From: JABDOU01 sp041567895 | GTDB lineage: Bacteria; Actinomycetota; Acidimicrobiia; Spongiisociales; SHLN01 | Assembly: GCA_041567895.1 (NCBI GenBank) | Contig: JBFGAX010000011.1 | Location: 1 to 59,349, forward strand | Reading direction: 5' to 3' | Length of the DNA: 59,349 nt | Part shown: positions 1 through 8,618 of the stretch, piece by piece | How the letters are laid out: each line of letters opens with the position of its first letter | Numbering within the stretch: position 1 is the first letter of the stretch | The notes under the pieces: generated by a model | What the model saw: the letters and a program-made list of their open reading frames with translations, nothing else | Told to the model about the DNA's origin: nothing | Database searches by the model: none | Made by a program: the position numbers and the translations under genes

Positions 1-2
1 GA

Positions 3-887
3 CACGTTGTGGCAGAGGGAGATTATCTGAGCACCATCGCCCGTGACTACGGCGTATCGACAATTGCCCTTGCCGACGCGAACAGTCTCCTGAATCCCGA
101 CAGACTCTTCGTCGGACAAACGCTTGTCATCCCGACGGGTGTGGTTGCATCTGACGCCGCAATGGACGCTGGATCGAGTTCCGAGATTCGGGTCGAGAGC
201 TCCCCCGAAAGGCCCGCATTCCATGTCGTGGCCGCCGGGGAGTACCTGAGTACGATCGCACGCACGTACGGCATGGCGACCGAAGATCTCGTCCGCCGGA
301 ATGGGATATTGGATCCCCACCAACTACTCCCGGGGCGACGGCTGTTGATCGGGTGGTCGGGGCAGCGCCAGGTCACGGTTTCGCCGGGTCAGACGATTTC
401 GGAAATCGCGGCGGAGCACTTGTCCACCGTCGAGGCGATCGTAGATGCCAATCAGATTGCCGACGTCCTCACCATCCGACCAGGGGACGTCCTGAAGGTT
501 CCGTTGCCGTTCGTCAGCGACACGGCTCAATCGGTCTCCTGTGAGGCGTCCTGGTACGGCGACTTCTTTGCCGGTCGGCCCACGGCTTCCGGAGAGATCT
601 ACGACACGACGGGTATGACGGCCGCCAGCCACTTCGTCCCGATGCACACCTGGGTGGATGTGGTTCGCCCCGACACGGGAGTCGCAGTTCGTGTAAAGAT
701 CAACGACCGCGGACCATATCACCTCGTGGACGACATGTGGCGGCCGCATCCGGTCCGTTGTATCGATCTTTCTGAAGCCGCCGCCGTTGCGCTCGGTTCA
801 CGGGAGCGGGGAGTTGTCCCGGTGGTCGTGACGTTTCCGGCAGGCGTTCCCGAAGTCGATCGGCTCCAAGCTTTCTACGGCTCCTGA
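3..887 (+). CDS. LysM/RlpA-type secreted cell-wall protein (5' end cut off)
   Basis: A peptidoglycan-binding wall protein, probably exported. Three LysM modules are visible (about residues 1-42, 73-112 and 119-163 of the visible part), followed by an RlpA-like double-psi beta-barrel (about 178-280) with the family motifs ASWYG and KINDRGPY. RlpA proteins bind or cleave glycan strands at septa. The frame is open to the window edge and the first LysM already starts with HVV, so the true start and signal peptide lie outside; the GTG at 9 is only an internal valine. The Asp of NDRGPY, needed by lytic RlpA enzymes, is present, so lytic activity is possible but not shown. Confidence 0.85.
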   Translation, partial: HVVAEGDYLSTIARDYGVSTIALADANSLLNPDRLFVGQTLVIPTGVVASDAAMDAGSSSEIRVESSPERPAFHVVAAGEYLSTIARTYGMATEDLVRRNGILDPHQLLPGRRLLIGWSGQRQVTVSPGQTISEIAAEHLSTVEAIVDANQIADVLTIRPGDVLKVPLPFVSDTAQSVSCEASWYGDFFAGRPTASGEIYDTTGMTAASHFVPMHTWVDVVRPDTGVAVRVKINDRGPYHLVDDMWRPHPVRCIDLSEAAAVALGSRERGVVPVVVTFPAGVPEVDRLQAFYGS

Positions 888-905
888 GTCGCAGCGGTCT
901 GGCGC

Positions 906-1331
906 TCAAGAATCAGCTTTTTGCCCTTTCTTCGTGGAAGCGTTGTCGTCTAAGCCCGTGAAGAAAAAGTCCGGTATCCCGGGGGTGTTCGGAGGATCCT
1001 TCATGCAGACGTAGTCATTTCCGTTCTTGTCAATCTGAGCCCACTGGTGCACGCGCACGAACGTTTCGAGTGCTTCTCCGTTTTCGAATTCGAATGTGGT
1101 TGCGAAGGCATCGAAGTCGGGCGTGAAATTCCCAGAACTGTCGTATACATCGATTCCCTCGAACTCAAATCCCTGCACAGTGCGATCCCACCAGCCGTCC
1201 CGGTTGACAATGACGAATCCGGACTGCTCAGCCGGGCATGTGGTCGATGGCTTGGTAGCTAGTGCTGCCGTTGAAGAGAATGTCGCGAGCAGCACCGAAA
1301 GCATCAGACAGAGAAACAGTGCTTTCTTCAT
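906..1331 (-). CDS. Small secreted hypothetical protein with signal peptide
   Basis: 141 residues beginning MKKALFLCLML with a clean signal peptide ending near ALATKP. The mature part is acidic and aromatic (GWWDRTVQGFEFEG; DKNGNDYVC) with two cysteines that could form a disulfide. I do not recognise a family. I chose the ATG at 1331 instead of the upstream in-frame start because AGGAGGGG lies 2-4 nt before it and the signal peptide begins exactly there. A GACCCC/GGGGTC hairpin lies just upstream of the ribosome-binding site. Confidence 0.75.
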   Translation of the reverse strand: MKKALFLCLMLSVLLATFSSTAALATKPSTTCPAEQSGFVIVNRDGWWDRTVQGFEFEGIDVYDSSGNFTPDFDAFATTFEFENGEALETFVRVHQWAQIDKNGNDYVCMKDPPNTPGIPDFFFTGLDDNASTKKGQKADS

Positions 1332-1346
1332 AACCCCTCCTATAGC

Positions 1347-1363
1347 GACCCCCGAATGGGGTC
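1347..1363 (-). promoter_or_regulatory. Short hairpin in the 5' leader of the secreted protein gene
   Basis: Perfect 6-bp inverted repeat GACCCC-N5-GGGGTC, 5 nt upstream of the AGGAGG ribosome-binding site of the gene starting at 1331. It could modulate translation; function is inferred only from position. Confidence 0.35.
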
Positions 1364-1431
1364 TGATAACCGAAATGCTACGGACCACAGGCGCGACTGC
1401 GGCGACGTCATTTTGATGAGTCAGGAGGCGT

Positions 1432-1668
1432 TCAGATTGCCCGTTGCGTAGGCAGAGATCGATCGTATGCAAACAGCTCTCTTGCAAAGTCAACGGCGCT
1501 GATCTGGTCGGGTAGGCGATATCCGACAGGTGTCAATATCCAATGCGATAGCTCCGAGTGCTCGACGCCATCTTCTTGCACCAACAGCTTGGCCAGGTCA
1601 TCTGACCAGACAAACTCCAAACAGGTCTCCCAAGTCGTTCTCGTGTTATCCCGCGCGGACATATCCAT
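1432..1668 (-). CDS. Small hypothetical protein (78 aa)
   Basis: A 78-residue frame (MDMSARDNTRTT...) with no recognised domain. It is rich in acidic and aromatic residues and looks soluble (LEFVWSDDLAKLLVQEDGVEH). It fills an otherwise empty interval between two better supported genes and has GTAGGG just before its ATG. Coding status is plausible but rests only on length, position and composition. Confidence 0.4.
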   Translation of the reverse strand: MDMSARDNTRTTWETCLEFVWSDDLAKLLVQEDGVEHSELSHWILTPVGYRLPDQISAVDFARELFAYDRSLPTQRAI

Positions 1669-1809
1669 GCCCTACCCCCCACCTTAGAAGACGTGTCAAG
1701 TTGGGCTCCAGGTTCCCGAAAACGAGCTCGAGAAGGTTCGGCATCCCGGATCGGTCTACCTCGTCCTTTCGGCTGCGCCGGCCAGGCGACGACCGCAACG
1801 CCATTCCCT

Positions 1810-1815
1810 TAGCAT
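1810..1815 (+). promoter_or_regulatory. Leaderless -10 hexamer TAGCAT
   Basis: TAGCAT ends 6 nt before the ATG at 1822; no Shine-Dalgarno sequence lies between. Confidence 0.5.
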
Positions 1816-1821
1816 TCCGCC

Positions 1822-2223
1822 ATGACCGACACGAGATACGGGACGTTCGCCGAGTTGCTCGCCGACACGAATCTCGAGATGCGCCCCGTGGCGACTGCGT
1901 TGCGGGAGTTGATCCTCGATGTGCATCCCGGGGCCGTCGAGGTCGTTCGGCTTGGCGATCGAGCGGCGACCTACGGTGTCGGGCCGAAAAAGATGAGCGA
2001 GGCTCATACGTATGTTCTTCCTCACGACAATTGGGTCAACCTCGGCTTCTTTTGGGGCGTCAACCTCCGTGACGCCGATTCTCGCCTCGAGGGCACCGGA
2101 GCCAACATGCGACACGTCAAGGTGCGCACTCTCGACGAGGTTGCAGATCCCACCCTGCGGACACTCATCCAGGAGGCGCTCACCGAGCGGCAGGCAGCTG
2201 TGGGCTCCACCAACACCGAATGA
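1822..2223 (+). CDS. DUF1801 (YdhG-like) family protein
   Basis: 133 residues that match the DUF1801 fold family: the block PKKMSEAHTYVLPHDNWVNLGF and, further on, EGTGANMRHVKVR are its signatures. Members are small cytoplasmic proteins of unknown biochemical role. The ATG at 1822 sits 6 nt after a TAGCAT hexamer and has no ribosome-binding site, so a leaderless transcript is likely. It overlaps the sugar-kinase start by 4 nt (ATGA), so the two genes are probably translationally coupled. Confidence 0.8.
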   Translation: MTDTRYGTFAELLADTNLEMRPVATALRELILDVHPGAVEVVRLGDRAATYGVGPKKMSEAHTYVLPHDNWVNLGFFWGVNLRDADSRLEGTGANMRHVKVRTLDEVADPTLRTLIQEALTERQAAVGSTNTE

Positions 2224-3113
2224 GCGACGAAGCTCCGGTGGTGGGTGGCATTGAAGCGGGAGGTACCAAGTTCCGCGTTGCGATCGGAAGATCGCAACAC
2301 CTCCTGGCTGACACCACCATCCCAACCACGAGTCCGGCCGAGACCGTCGGTGCGTCCATCGAGTTTTTTCGCAAGAGCGATTATCGCCTCGAGGCCATCG
2401 GGGTCGCTTCGTTTGGCCCTCTCGACCTCGATCCTCACTCCCGGGCGTATGGATCGATCACAACGACGCCCAAACCGGGCTGGAGTTACACGCCGTTGCT
2501 GAAGATGGTGCGCGACAGCATCGGTGTGCCTGTGGCGATCGACACCGATGTTGGCGGTGCTGCCCTCGGTGAGCGAACGTGGGGCGCTGCGATGGGGCTC
2601 GAGTCGTTCGTCTATCTGACGGTCGGAACCGGTATAGGCGGTGCGCTGGACGTCGGCGGTCGCACACATCATGGACCAGGCCACCCGGAGATGGGACATG
2701 TGGTGGTGGCGCAAGAGCAGGACGATTCATTTGAGGGGATATGCCCGTTTCACGGCTCGTGTATCGAGGGGATGGCGTCCGGACCCGCTATTCGTGCCCG
2801 GTGGAACCACCCGGTTGCAGACCTGCTCGACCGGCCGGAGGTTTGGGATTTGGAGGCTCGATATCTCGCTCAGGCGCTCCGCACGATCACCTACATCACC
2901 GCCCCTGAACGGATCATCGTTGGCGGCGGTGTGATGCGCAAGGAGGGACTTCTGGAACTGATTCGGACGAAGCTCGCCGCCCAGCTCTCCGGGTACGGAC
3001 CGTCCGAGCTCCTCAACTCGGATCTGGCGGACTACGTCGTGGCGCCCGGGTTGGGTCAGGACGCCGGTCTCTTCGGTGCCCTGGCTCTCGCTCGGCAATC
3101 CCTGGCTAGCTGA
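2220..3113 (+). CDS. ROK-family sugar kinase, fructokinase-like
   Basis: 297 residues. The N-terminal phosphate-binding motif GGIEAGGTKFRVAIG, the second phosphate loop VGTGIGGAL and the zinc-site segment GHPEMGHVVV...GICPFHGSCIEG are typical of bacterial ROK fructokinases (ScrK/GmuE type), which phosphorylate fructose or mannose with ATP in the cytoplasm. The substrate cannot be fixed from sequence. It is coupled to the preceding DUF1801 gene by a 4-nt overlap; no sugar transporter is nearby. Confidence 0.85.
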   Translation: MSDEAPVVGGIEAGGTKFRVAIGRSQHLLADTTIPTTSPAETVGASIEFFRKSDYRLEAIGVASFGPLDLDPHSRAYGSITTTPKPGWSYTPLLKMVRDSIGVPVAIDTDVGGAALGERTWGAAMGLESFVYLTVGTGIGGALDVGGRTHHGPGHPEMGHVVVAQEQDDSFEGICPFHGSCIEGMASGPAIRARWNHPVADLLDRPEVWDLEARYLAQALRTITYITAPERIIVGGGVMRKEGLLELIRTKLAAQLSGYGPSELLNSDLADYVVAPGLGQDAGLFGALALARQSLAS

Positions 3114-3185
3114 GACGGCGCTGACGTAGACGTTGAAGCGGTGTTCTGGATGGCCTCAATGACGGCAGAGGCGTCTCGATTGCCG

Positions 3186-3563
3186 TCAGTTGAGGCTGAT
3201 TCCCAGCGAGATGGCCTGGTCGGCGATTTTCCAGGGTGTTTCACCAAACGAAGGGAGATCGGCGCACGTTGGAATCACGCAGCTTCCGATAGGGAGGTCG
3301 TGGCGGCAGCACATCAACGTCCATGTATCGGGTAGATCTGTGTGCATCCCGGCGAGAACCTCGAACACATCGTCGAGCATCTCCGGGCCGAGAACCGCGG
3401 CGAGCCGTGCCTCCAGTTCCCCGAACCAATCTCCCCGCAGAGCTAATTCATGGAATTGGCAAGGTATGGTCGGAGCCATGAGTTTGCAGTCGGTGCAGCT
3501 TTCCATGACAGATGCATCGACGACCCACCGAATTGATCGAGACACATCGCCGCCAGTTCCCAA
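3186..3563 (-). CDS. Cysteine-rich hypothetical protein
   Basis: 125 residues from a TTG start 4 nt after the stop of the dipeptidase gene, with AAGGGA about 9 nt upstream; an ATG at 3506 (MESCTDC...) is the alternative. It carries a CxxC (C23, C26), a CC pair and a C-terminal CVIPTC, a pattern that suggests metal binding. No family recognised. Tight spacing suggests it is co-transcribed with and coupled to the dipeptidase. Confidence 0.55.
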   Translation of the reverse strand: MGTGGDVSRSIRWVVDASVMESCTDCKLMAPTIPCQFHELALRGDWFGELEARLAAVLGPEMLDDVFEVLAGMHTDLPDTWTLMCCRHDLPIGSCVIPTCADLPSFGETPWKIADQAISLGISLN

Positions 3564-3567
3564 GGGA

Positions 3568-4920
3568 CTAGTTCCCTTCTTCAGGGGATCGTCCGAGTAG
3601 CTGGAGAGCCCGCGCCTCTGTCAAGATTGATTTGTGGAGGTCGTTGAGGCTGACCGATTCGTTAGGTCCATGGATCGACGACGTCGGGTCTGCAACGCCG
3701 GTCAACAAAATCTCGGCGTCCGGGTATCGAGAAGCAAAGGCAGCAACGAACGGAATCGAGCCACCCGCACCCATGTGCACAGCCGGTGTGCCGAACGAAT
3801 CTTCCATCGCCGAGGCCATGGCGATGGCGGCGGCGCCTGATGGAGTGAGTTCGAACGGTCTGCCGACCGAGCCTCTCGTGATCTCGACGGTTGCCCCCCA
3901 CGGAGTGTTGATGCGGATGTGTCTCTCGAGGATGTCGAGCGCATCGTCTGGATCCTGTCCTGGCGCGATTCGCAGAGAGACTTTGGCGGATGCAGATGCG
4001 ACGAGTGCGTTGACAGCTGTGTCGAGGCGCGGGGCGTTGATGGCCAGCACCGCAATCGCCGGCTGTCCCCACAGTCGGCCAGTCAGCGAGCCCCTCCCGA
4101 TGAAATCAACGCCGTCGATCATTCCGGCTTGTGCGCGCAGCTCGCTCTCCGGGAGGTCCAGATCCTCGACCTGGCTCTCCACGAGCCCATCCACCGCTAC
4201 CGATCCATCAGGGTTGTGAAACGTGGCAATGAGGCGACTCAAGACCGTGAGGGCGTCCGGCACGGCGCCTCCGAACATGCCGCTATGCACTTCGGCCTCG
4301 AGAACACGGACGGTCACTGTGCAATCAACGAGGCCGCGGAGCGAGGTGGTCAACGCCGGCTCACCCTCTCTCCAGTTTCCGGAATCGCCGATGATGATCA
4401 CGTCCGCACGGAATTCTTCGATGTGGCGGTCCAGAAACTCGGTGAGATGAATGGAGCCGATCTCTTCCTCGCCTTCCACGAGCACCTTCACCCCGACAGG
4501 CAGCTGGTTGGCCAGAGCTGAGATCGCGCCGAGGTGCATGGCCAATCCCGCCTTGTCGTCTGCCGAACCCCGTCCGTAAAGCCGACCGGATCTTTCGGTG
4601 GGTTCGAACGGATCGGAGGTCCATGCGTCTGCAGGTCCGATGGGTTGGACATCGTGGTGGGCATAAAGCAACACAGTTGGAGCTCCGTAAGGAGCCTCCC
4701 ACGAGGCGAACACCGCAGGGTGGGCACCTTCGATACGCAGGATGTCGGTCGTTGGAAAGCCAACCTCCGACAAGTGATCCTGCGTGAAGACGGCCGATTC
4801 TTCGACCGCGTCGTCGTGCATGGGGTCTGCTGAGACCGATGGGATCCGAACGTGGCGCTCGAGAATCTCTCGAGTACGCGGCATGCCCTTTTCGACGGTT
4901 GTCTGGAGTGTGTCAGCCAT
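3568..4920 (-). CDS. M20-family metallopeptidase (dipeptidase)
   Basis: 450 residues, the usual length for M20 dipeptidases of the CNDP/PepV-like group, which hydrolyse dipeptides with two zinc ions in the cytoplasm. Visible motifs are LLYAHHDVQP (metal His88, catalytic Asp90), GRGSADDKAG (bridging Asp121) and EGEEEIGS (catalytic Glu and metal Glu, 150-153), with the small dimerisation domain between. The ATG lies 9 nt after TAGTCT, suggesting a leaderless transcript. It is divergent from the membrane protein at 4953 with only 32 bp between. Confidence 0.9.
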   Translation of the reverse strand: MADTLQTTVEKGMPRTREILERHVRIPSVSADPMHDDAVEESAVFTQDHLSEVGFPTTDILRIEGAHPAVFASWEAPYGAPTVLLYAHHDVQPIGPADAWTSDPFEPTERSGRLYGRGSADDKAGLAMHLGAISALANQLPVGVKVLVEGEEEIGSIHLTEFLDRHIEEFRADVIIIGDSGNWREGEPALTTSLRGLVDCTVTVRVLEAEVHSGMFGGAVPDALTVLSRLIATFHNPDGSVAVDGLVESQVEDLDLPESELRAQAGMIDGVDFIGRGSLTGRLWGQPAIAVLAINAPRLDTAVNALVASASAKVSLRIAPGQDPDDALDILERHIRINTPWGATVEITRGSVGRPFELTPSGAAAIAMASAMEDSFGTPAVHMGAGGSIPFVAAFASRYPDAEILLTGVADPTSSIHGPNESVSLNDLHKSILTEARALQLLGRSPEEGN

Positions 4921-4929
4921 GAGGGCGGG

Positions 4930-4946
4930 AGACTACCGCGTAGGCT
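4930..4946. promoter_or_regulatory. Back-to-back leaderless -10 hexamers
   Basis: In the 32-bp gap between two divergent genes, TAGTCT on the minus strand (4935-4930) is 9 nt from the dipeptidase ATG and TAGGCT on the plus strand (4941-4946) is 6 nt from the ATG at 4953. Confidence 0.5.
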
Positions 4947-4952
4947 CCCAGG

Positions 4953-5657
4953 ATGGCCCCGGTTGAGCGCAACTTCGTGACGTTCCTGCGATGGGTAGCG
5001 CCCGCTCTGATCGTCGCCACAGTTCTCGGTTTCGGCTTCGCTCCCGATACTGCCACGCCCGCCGCGTTCGTGGTCCAACTCGGATGTATCGCGCTGTGGG
5101 GAGTCGGGTTGAGTGCGCACCTCGCGCGCGGCATCGGGTCGCCAGAAAAACTCTGGTTCTCCACGCTGTCCGTGCCAACCAGGCGGTTGAGCACCGCCGT
5201 TGGATTGATCGGACTTTCTACGTTCGGAACCATGCTGTTGACACTCGCGTCCTCGGCTGCGCTCCGGTGGCATCCTTCAACGCAGTTCCTCCAGTTGATT
5301 TCCGCCGCCGATATCGCCTGGGTGGTGGCCGGGACAATTGTCGGACTTGCGATGCGCACGAACGCTGGCGTGTGGCTTCCGGCGGGGTTCGCGATTGCCG
5401 CGATGTGCACATGGTCCATGTATCGCTACTTGTCTTCAGTTGGATTTGGTTCCGAAGGCGAATGGATCGTTCAGGCTTCTGAGCTATGGCGGCTGGTCAT
5501 ACCGTTCGACATCGGCGCAGCGGCCATGGCGCTGATCGCCGTCTGGTTCGGAGTTCGAGCGCCCAGGGCTTCGGTGCAACCGGCCGATGGTGGTTCGTTT
5601 GAAGCATCGGAGGCCCGTCTGCCACCTGAGTACCGGGATCGGCAGATGTCAGGCTGA
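4953..5657 (+). CDS. Integral membrane protein of unknown function
   Basis: 234 residues with about six hydrophobic segments (near 14-31, 40-56, 77-98, 113-130, 134-155 and 178-196) and a hydrophilic acidic C-terminus. No transporter or enzyme motif seen. The start is supported by a TAGGCT hexamer 6 nt upstream. Confidence 0.65.
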   Translation: MAPVERNFVTFLRWVAPALIVATVLGFGFAPDTATPAAFVVQLGCIALWGVGLSAHLARGIGSPEKLWFSTLSVPTRRLSTAVGLIGLSTFGTMLLTLASSAALRWHPSTQFLQLISAADIAWVVAGTIVGLAMRTNAGVWLPAGFAIAAMCTWSMYRYLSSVGFGSEGEWIVQASELWRLVIPFDIGAAAMALIAVWFGVRAPRASVQPADGGSFEASEARLPPEYRDRQMSG

Positions 5658-5712
5658 TAGCGGCGATCGTTTGGTCCGTCGTGCATGTCCGACCCATGCG
5701 ACAAGAACATCC

Positions 5713-6534
5713 CTAGGCGATGGAACAGCCGAGCGACCAGTCATACGGCTGGAAATCGACGCGTAGTTCACCTCCCATAACTGCCTCTGCCAGATCGGGC
5801 TCCATCCATCCGGCCAGGCCCACCGCAACTTTTTCGGGACGGGCCGGTAGGAACGTCGGCATGCGATGCGGTCGTACGACATCACCACCAAACCACCGAA
5901 AGATGCGACTCAGCAGCAATGTGTTGTCGGTGAGTACGGCGCCGCCCCCCGCTAAAAATGCTCGCATTTGATTCTCCAGCTGGACCTCGATGTTCGGCCC
6001 ATCGAATGGTTCGTAACGCAATGTCGGACAGGACGCCGACCCGCACACCAGAGAGCCGTGAACCCGGGGATCCTGGAAGCGTCTGATCTTGGCGTGTTCG
6101 ACTGCGTCGAGCGAGAGGGATCGTCCGGCCACCTCGGCGAACGATTTCGAGAATCCTCCTGGAATCCGAAGGACGGTGGCGAGATTCTGGTCGTACGCCG
6201 CAGCGGCCAACCGGAGTACGCCGGCGTTGTAGAGGTTGAGCCAATAGGCAAGTGAATCCTCACGGGATAGCTCGTCCGGATCGACCTCCTCGAGCATTCG
6301 GAGGTACGAGGCGAGAGGATCGGGGTTGGTTGACAGCCCTGCCAGCCCTTCGGTTCTGAGCTGATCGAGTACAGGTTGCAGTGGCGAGTGATCGACGGTA
6401 CCTGTCCCGGCTGGAGCCGGCGCCGGATTCCTCAACGCCCACAGCACCGAGAGCCCAACGGTGAGGGGGTTTGGGGGGTCGCTGGTCACGTTGAATCCAT
6501 TCAAAGCGGTCGGGACCACCAACGGCCGCCACAC
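5713..6534 (-). CDS. DUF547 domain protein
   Basis: 273 residues from a GTG start. The core matches DUF547: SLAYWLNLYNAGVLRL, SLDAVEHAKIRRF and VHGSLVCGSASCPTLRYEPF. DUF547 proteins may have a transglutaminase-like cysteine-protease fold; the Cys of CGSASCP and the His of VHG are the candidate catalytic residues. The first 40 residues hold a weak hydrophobic stretch and no convincing signal peptide. Start codon is uncertain. Confidence 0.75.
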   Translation of the reverse strand: MWRPLVVPTALNGFNVTSDPPNPLTVGLSVLWALRNPAPAPAGTGTVDHSPLQPVLDQLRTEGLAGLSTNPDPLASYLRMLEEVDPDELSREDSLAYWLNLYNAGVLRLAAAAYDQNLATVLRIPGGFSKSFAEVAGRSLSLDAVEHAKIRRFQDPRVHGSLVCGSASCPTLRYEPFDGPNIEVQLENQMRAFLAGGGAVLTDNTLLLSRIFRWFGGDVVRPHRMPTFLPARPEKVAVGLAGWMEPDLAEAVMGGELRVDFQPYDWSLGCSIA

Positions 6535-6548
6535 TCGCTTTGTTCCCG

Positions 6549-6554
6549 TAGCAT
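6549..6554 (+). promoter_or_regulatory. Leaderless -10 hexamer TAGCAT
   Basis: TAGCAT ends 7 nt before the ATG at 6562 and supports that start over the ATG at 6553, which overlaps the hexamer itself. Confidence 0.45.
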
Positions 6555-6561
6555 GCCGTCG

Positions 6562-7347
6562 ATGATGACGGTCGCCGATCTTCTCGCATACCTCGATCGA
6601 TCAGCGCCGTTCGCCGCGGCCGCTGACTGGGATGCGGTCGGTCTTCAGATCGGCGACCCGTCTGCCCAGATCACAAAGGCGGCCGTCTGTCACGAGGTGA
6701 CGAGAGCTGTAGTTGAGCATGTGAGAGCCGAACCCTGTGACGTCCTGGTTTCGTACCACAGCCTGCTGTTTCAACCGACCCGCACCCTGGTCGCAGGCGA
6801 ATCTCCCGAAGGTCTGGCTCTCGATCTTGCCCGTCTCGGCCTGGCCCTCGTGGTCGTGCACACGGCCTTCGATTGCGCCGAAGGCGGGGTTGCCGACGCT
6901 CTCGCCTCTGCCCTCGAATTGCGTGACATCAGACATCTGACACAACCAGGCGAAGAGCGAGCGATGCCGATTGGTCGGATCGGCACGAGTCCCGACAGCG
7001 TGCAACAACTCGGGAAGAGAGCGTCGTCGGTCCTCGGCGTCCGTGCCCGGGTCGCTCATGCAGCGGGTTCAGGTGACGCCGACGCCGGCCAGGAACAGCG
7101 AGTCGCGGTGGTTCCCGGGAGCGGGTCGGGCTTCATCGAGGCCGCAACCGCTGAAGGGGCAACCATTCTGGTGACCGGCGACGTGTCACATCATCGGGCT
7201 CAACAGGCACGGGCTCAGGGATTGGCGCTCATCGACGCCGGACATATTCCAACGGAGCGACCGGGGATGGCCAAGCTGGTTGAGCTTGTCGCAGGCGCCC
7301 TTGATGTAGTTGACTTGTCGCACCTCGATCCACATCCCTGGGAGTAG
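6562..7347 (+). CDS. Nif3-like dinuclear metal centre protein
   Basis: 261 residues starting MMTVADLLAYLD. Family signatures are DWDAVGLQIGD near the N-terminus, VSYHSLLFQP (HxxL metal site), VVHTAFDCAEGGVADALA, and the C-terminal GDVSHHRAQQA...DAGHIPTERPGM metal-binding block. The group (YqfO/YbgI, sometimes labelled GTP cyclohydrolase I type 2) binds two metal ions in the cytoplasm and has no settled reaction. It stands 4 nt before the zinc-ribbon protein, and this gene pair is common next to each other in Actinobacteria. Confidence 0.85.
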   Translation: MMTVADLLAYLDRSAPFAAAADWDAVGLQIGDPSAQITKAAVCHEVTRAVVEHVRAEPCDVLVSYHSLLFQPTRTLVAGESPEGLALDLARLGLALVVVHTAFDCAEGGVADALASALELRDIRHLTQPGEERAMPIGRIGTSPDSVQQLGKRASSVLGVRARVAHAAGSGDADAGQEQRVAVVPGSGSGFIEAATAEGATILVTGDVSHHRAQQARAQGLALIDAGHIPTERPGMAKLVELVAGALDVVDLSHLDPHPWE

Positions 7348-7351
7348 ACCG

Positions 7352-8065
7352 ATGGATGATCTCAGAAGTCTCGAAGATGTGCTGGAACTCCAGCTACTGG
7401 ACAGCGCCATAGATCACATCCTCGAGGAACGGCAGAACCTTCCTCAACTCGAGAAATACAAGGCTGTATCCAAAACAATCGAGGCGCTCAAACGGCAGTT
7501 GTCCGAACAACAGGCGGCTGCAGACGAAACAAGGCTCGAAGTCCAGAGAGCGCAGGGCGAGATGAATCTCGTCGAGGAGAAGAAGGCATTCGAGGAACGG
7601 CGTCTCTATGCCGGCGGAATGAATGCGCGGTTGACCCAGAATCTCCAAATGGAAATTGAGATGCTTGGTCGACAGATCGAAACCTTTGAAGAAGAGATTC
7701 TGGCCACCCTCGACGTGCGGGAACAACAGGACAAAGACATCGAAGCTACAACGGCACTTCTCAGCGAGGCCGAAACTGACTTCGCACGCCTCGAGTCGGA
7801 AATCTCGCTCGCATGGAGAACCATCGACGAAGAGGTCGCAAAGGACGAAGCCAAGAAATCTCAAGTCATCCCGAGGATCGATCCCGAGATCCTCGAAATC
7901 TACGAGGACATGCGATCACGCCCTCGTGAGCTTCCCAGCGTTGGCAGGCTCGAGGACGACATCTGCGGAGCCTGTCATCTGCGGCTCTCGAAGGCCGAAC
8001 AGAACAAAGCTCGCAGCAGCTTTCCGCCCCGATGCGTGCATTGTCGGGCGATTCTCGTTTTCTGA
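7352..8065 (+). CDS. Coiled-coil protein with C4 zinc ribbon (CT398-like)
   Basis: 237 residues: a long helical coiled coil (about 10-180, rich in E, Q, R and L heptads) followed by a zinc ribbon CGACHLRL...RCVHCRAIL (about 206-235). This is the architecture of the C4-type zinc ribbon/coiled-coil family usually found after Nif3-like genes; members have been linked to nucleic-acid or secretion processes, but a role is not established. ATG at 7352 is 4 nt after the Nif3 stop, so an operon is likely. Confidence 0.8.
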   Translation: MDDLRSLEDVLELQLLDSAIDHILEERQNLPQLEKYKAVSKTIEALKRQLSEQQAAADETRLEVQRAQGEMNLVEEKKAFEERRLYAGGMNARLTQNLQMEIEMLGRQIETFEEEILATLDVREQQDKDIEATTALLSEAETDFARLESEISLAWRTIDEEVAKDEAKKSQVIPRIDPEILEIYEDMRSRPRELPSVGRLEDDICGACHLRLSKAEQNKARSSFPPRCVHCRAILVF

Positions 8066-8069
8066 TGGC

Positions 8070-8618
8070 GTGATCTTCTGGCATACCGCTGGGGCGATAT
8101 GGGGTGCCCGGTATATCTTCCGTGACCCGGGTATGGACCTGAGGTGGCTCGTTCTGGGTGGCTTGTTGCCAGATCTGATAGACAAACCTCTGGCGTGGTT
8201 TGTCGTGCCTGGCTACCAGACTTCGCGTTTATGGGCGCATTCGCTGCTCTTTGCTGCTCTGTTGCTGGCGTTCATCGTGATAGCCACTCGAAGGGGCACA
8301 GCGCAACGCAAGAGATTCATCCCCGTGGCGATTGGTGTGTTCATGCACCTCGTCCTCGATGTTCCCTTCGAGTCCGAGACCCTCTGGTGGCCATTCCTGG
8401 GGACAGAATTTCCCCCCTTCGAGTTCTTCGGAATCGACAACCTTGGGACGTATTTGCTCCGTTCGCCATGGATCCTGGTGCAGGAGGCGTTGGGGATCGG
8501 TTACCTCCTCTATCTTTGGCGGCGGTACGAGCTATCCATTCCCGCCAATTTCACCCGGCTCCGGCGTACCGGACAACTCGGTCTTTCGGTACAGCCGCAC
8601 GGCGGCAACAACGAGTAA
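8070..8618 (+). CDS. Membrane protein of the YdjM-like metal-dependent hydrolase family
   Basis: 182 residues from a GTG start 4 nt after the zinc-ribbon stop (MIFWHTAGAIWGARYIFRDP). Motifs are LGGLLPDLIDKP, WAHSLLFAA and MHLVLDVPFES, whose Asp and His residues are the presumed metal ligands, spread over about four membrane segments. An ORF starting at 7656 in the same frame is only an overlap artefact. Its 3' end overlaps the convergent TauE/SafE half-gene by 87 bp. Confidence 0.75.
   Translation: MIFWHTAGAIWGARYIFRDPGMDLRWLVLGGLLPDLIDKPLAWFVVPGYQTSRLWAHSLLFAALLLAFIVIATRRGTAQRKRFIPVAIGVFMHLVLDVPFESETLWWPFLGTEFPPFEFFGIDNLGTYLLRSPWILVQEALGIGYLLYLWRRYELSIPANFTRLRRTGQLGLSVQPHGGNNE

Noticed and set aside
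4953..5482. Alternative frame starting at 4991 within the membrane protein gene
   Set aside because: Arg-rich translation typical of a shifted frame; the 4953 frame has clear membrane helices and a promoter hexamer.
7656..8069. Long N-terminal extension of the YdjM-like membrane protein
   Set aside because: It overlaps the zinc-ribbon coiled-coil gene in another frame; the family-typical start MIFWHTAG is the GTG at 8070.
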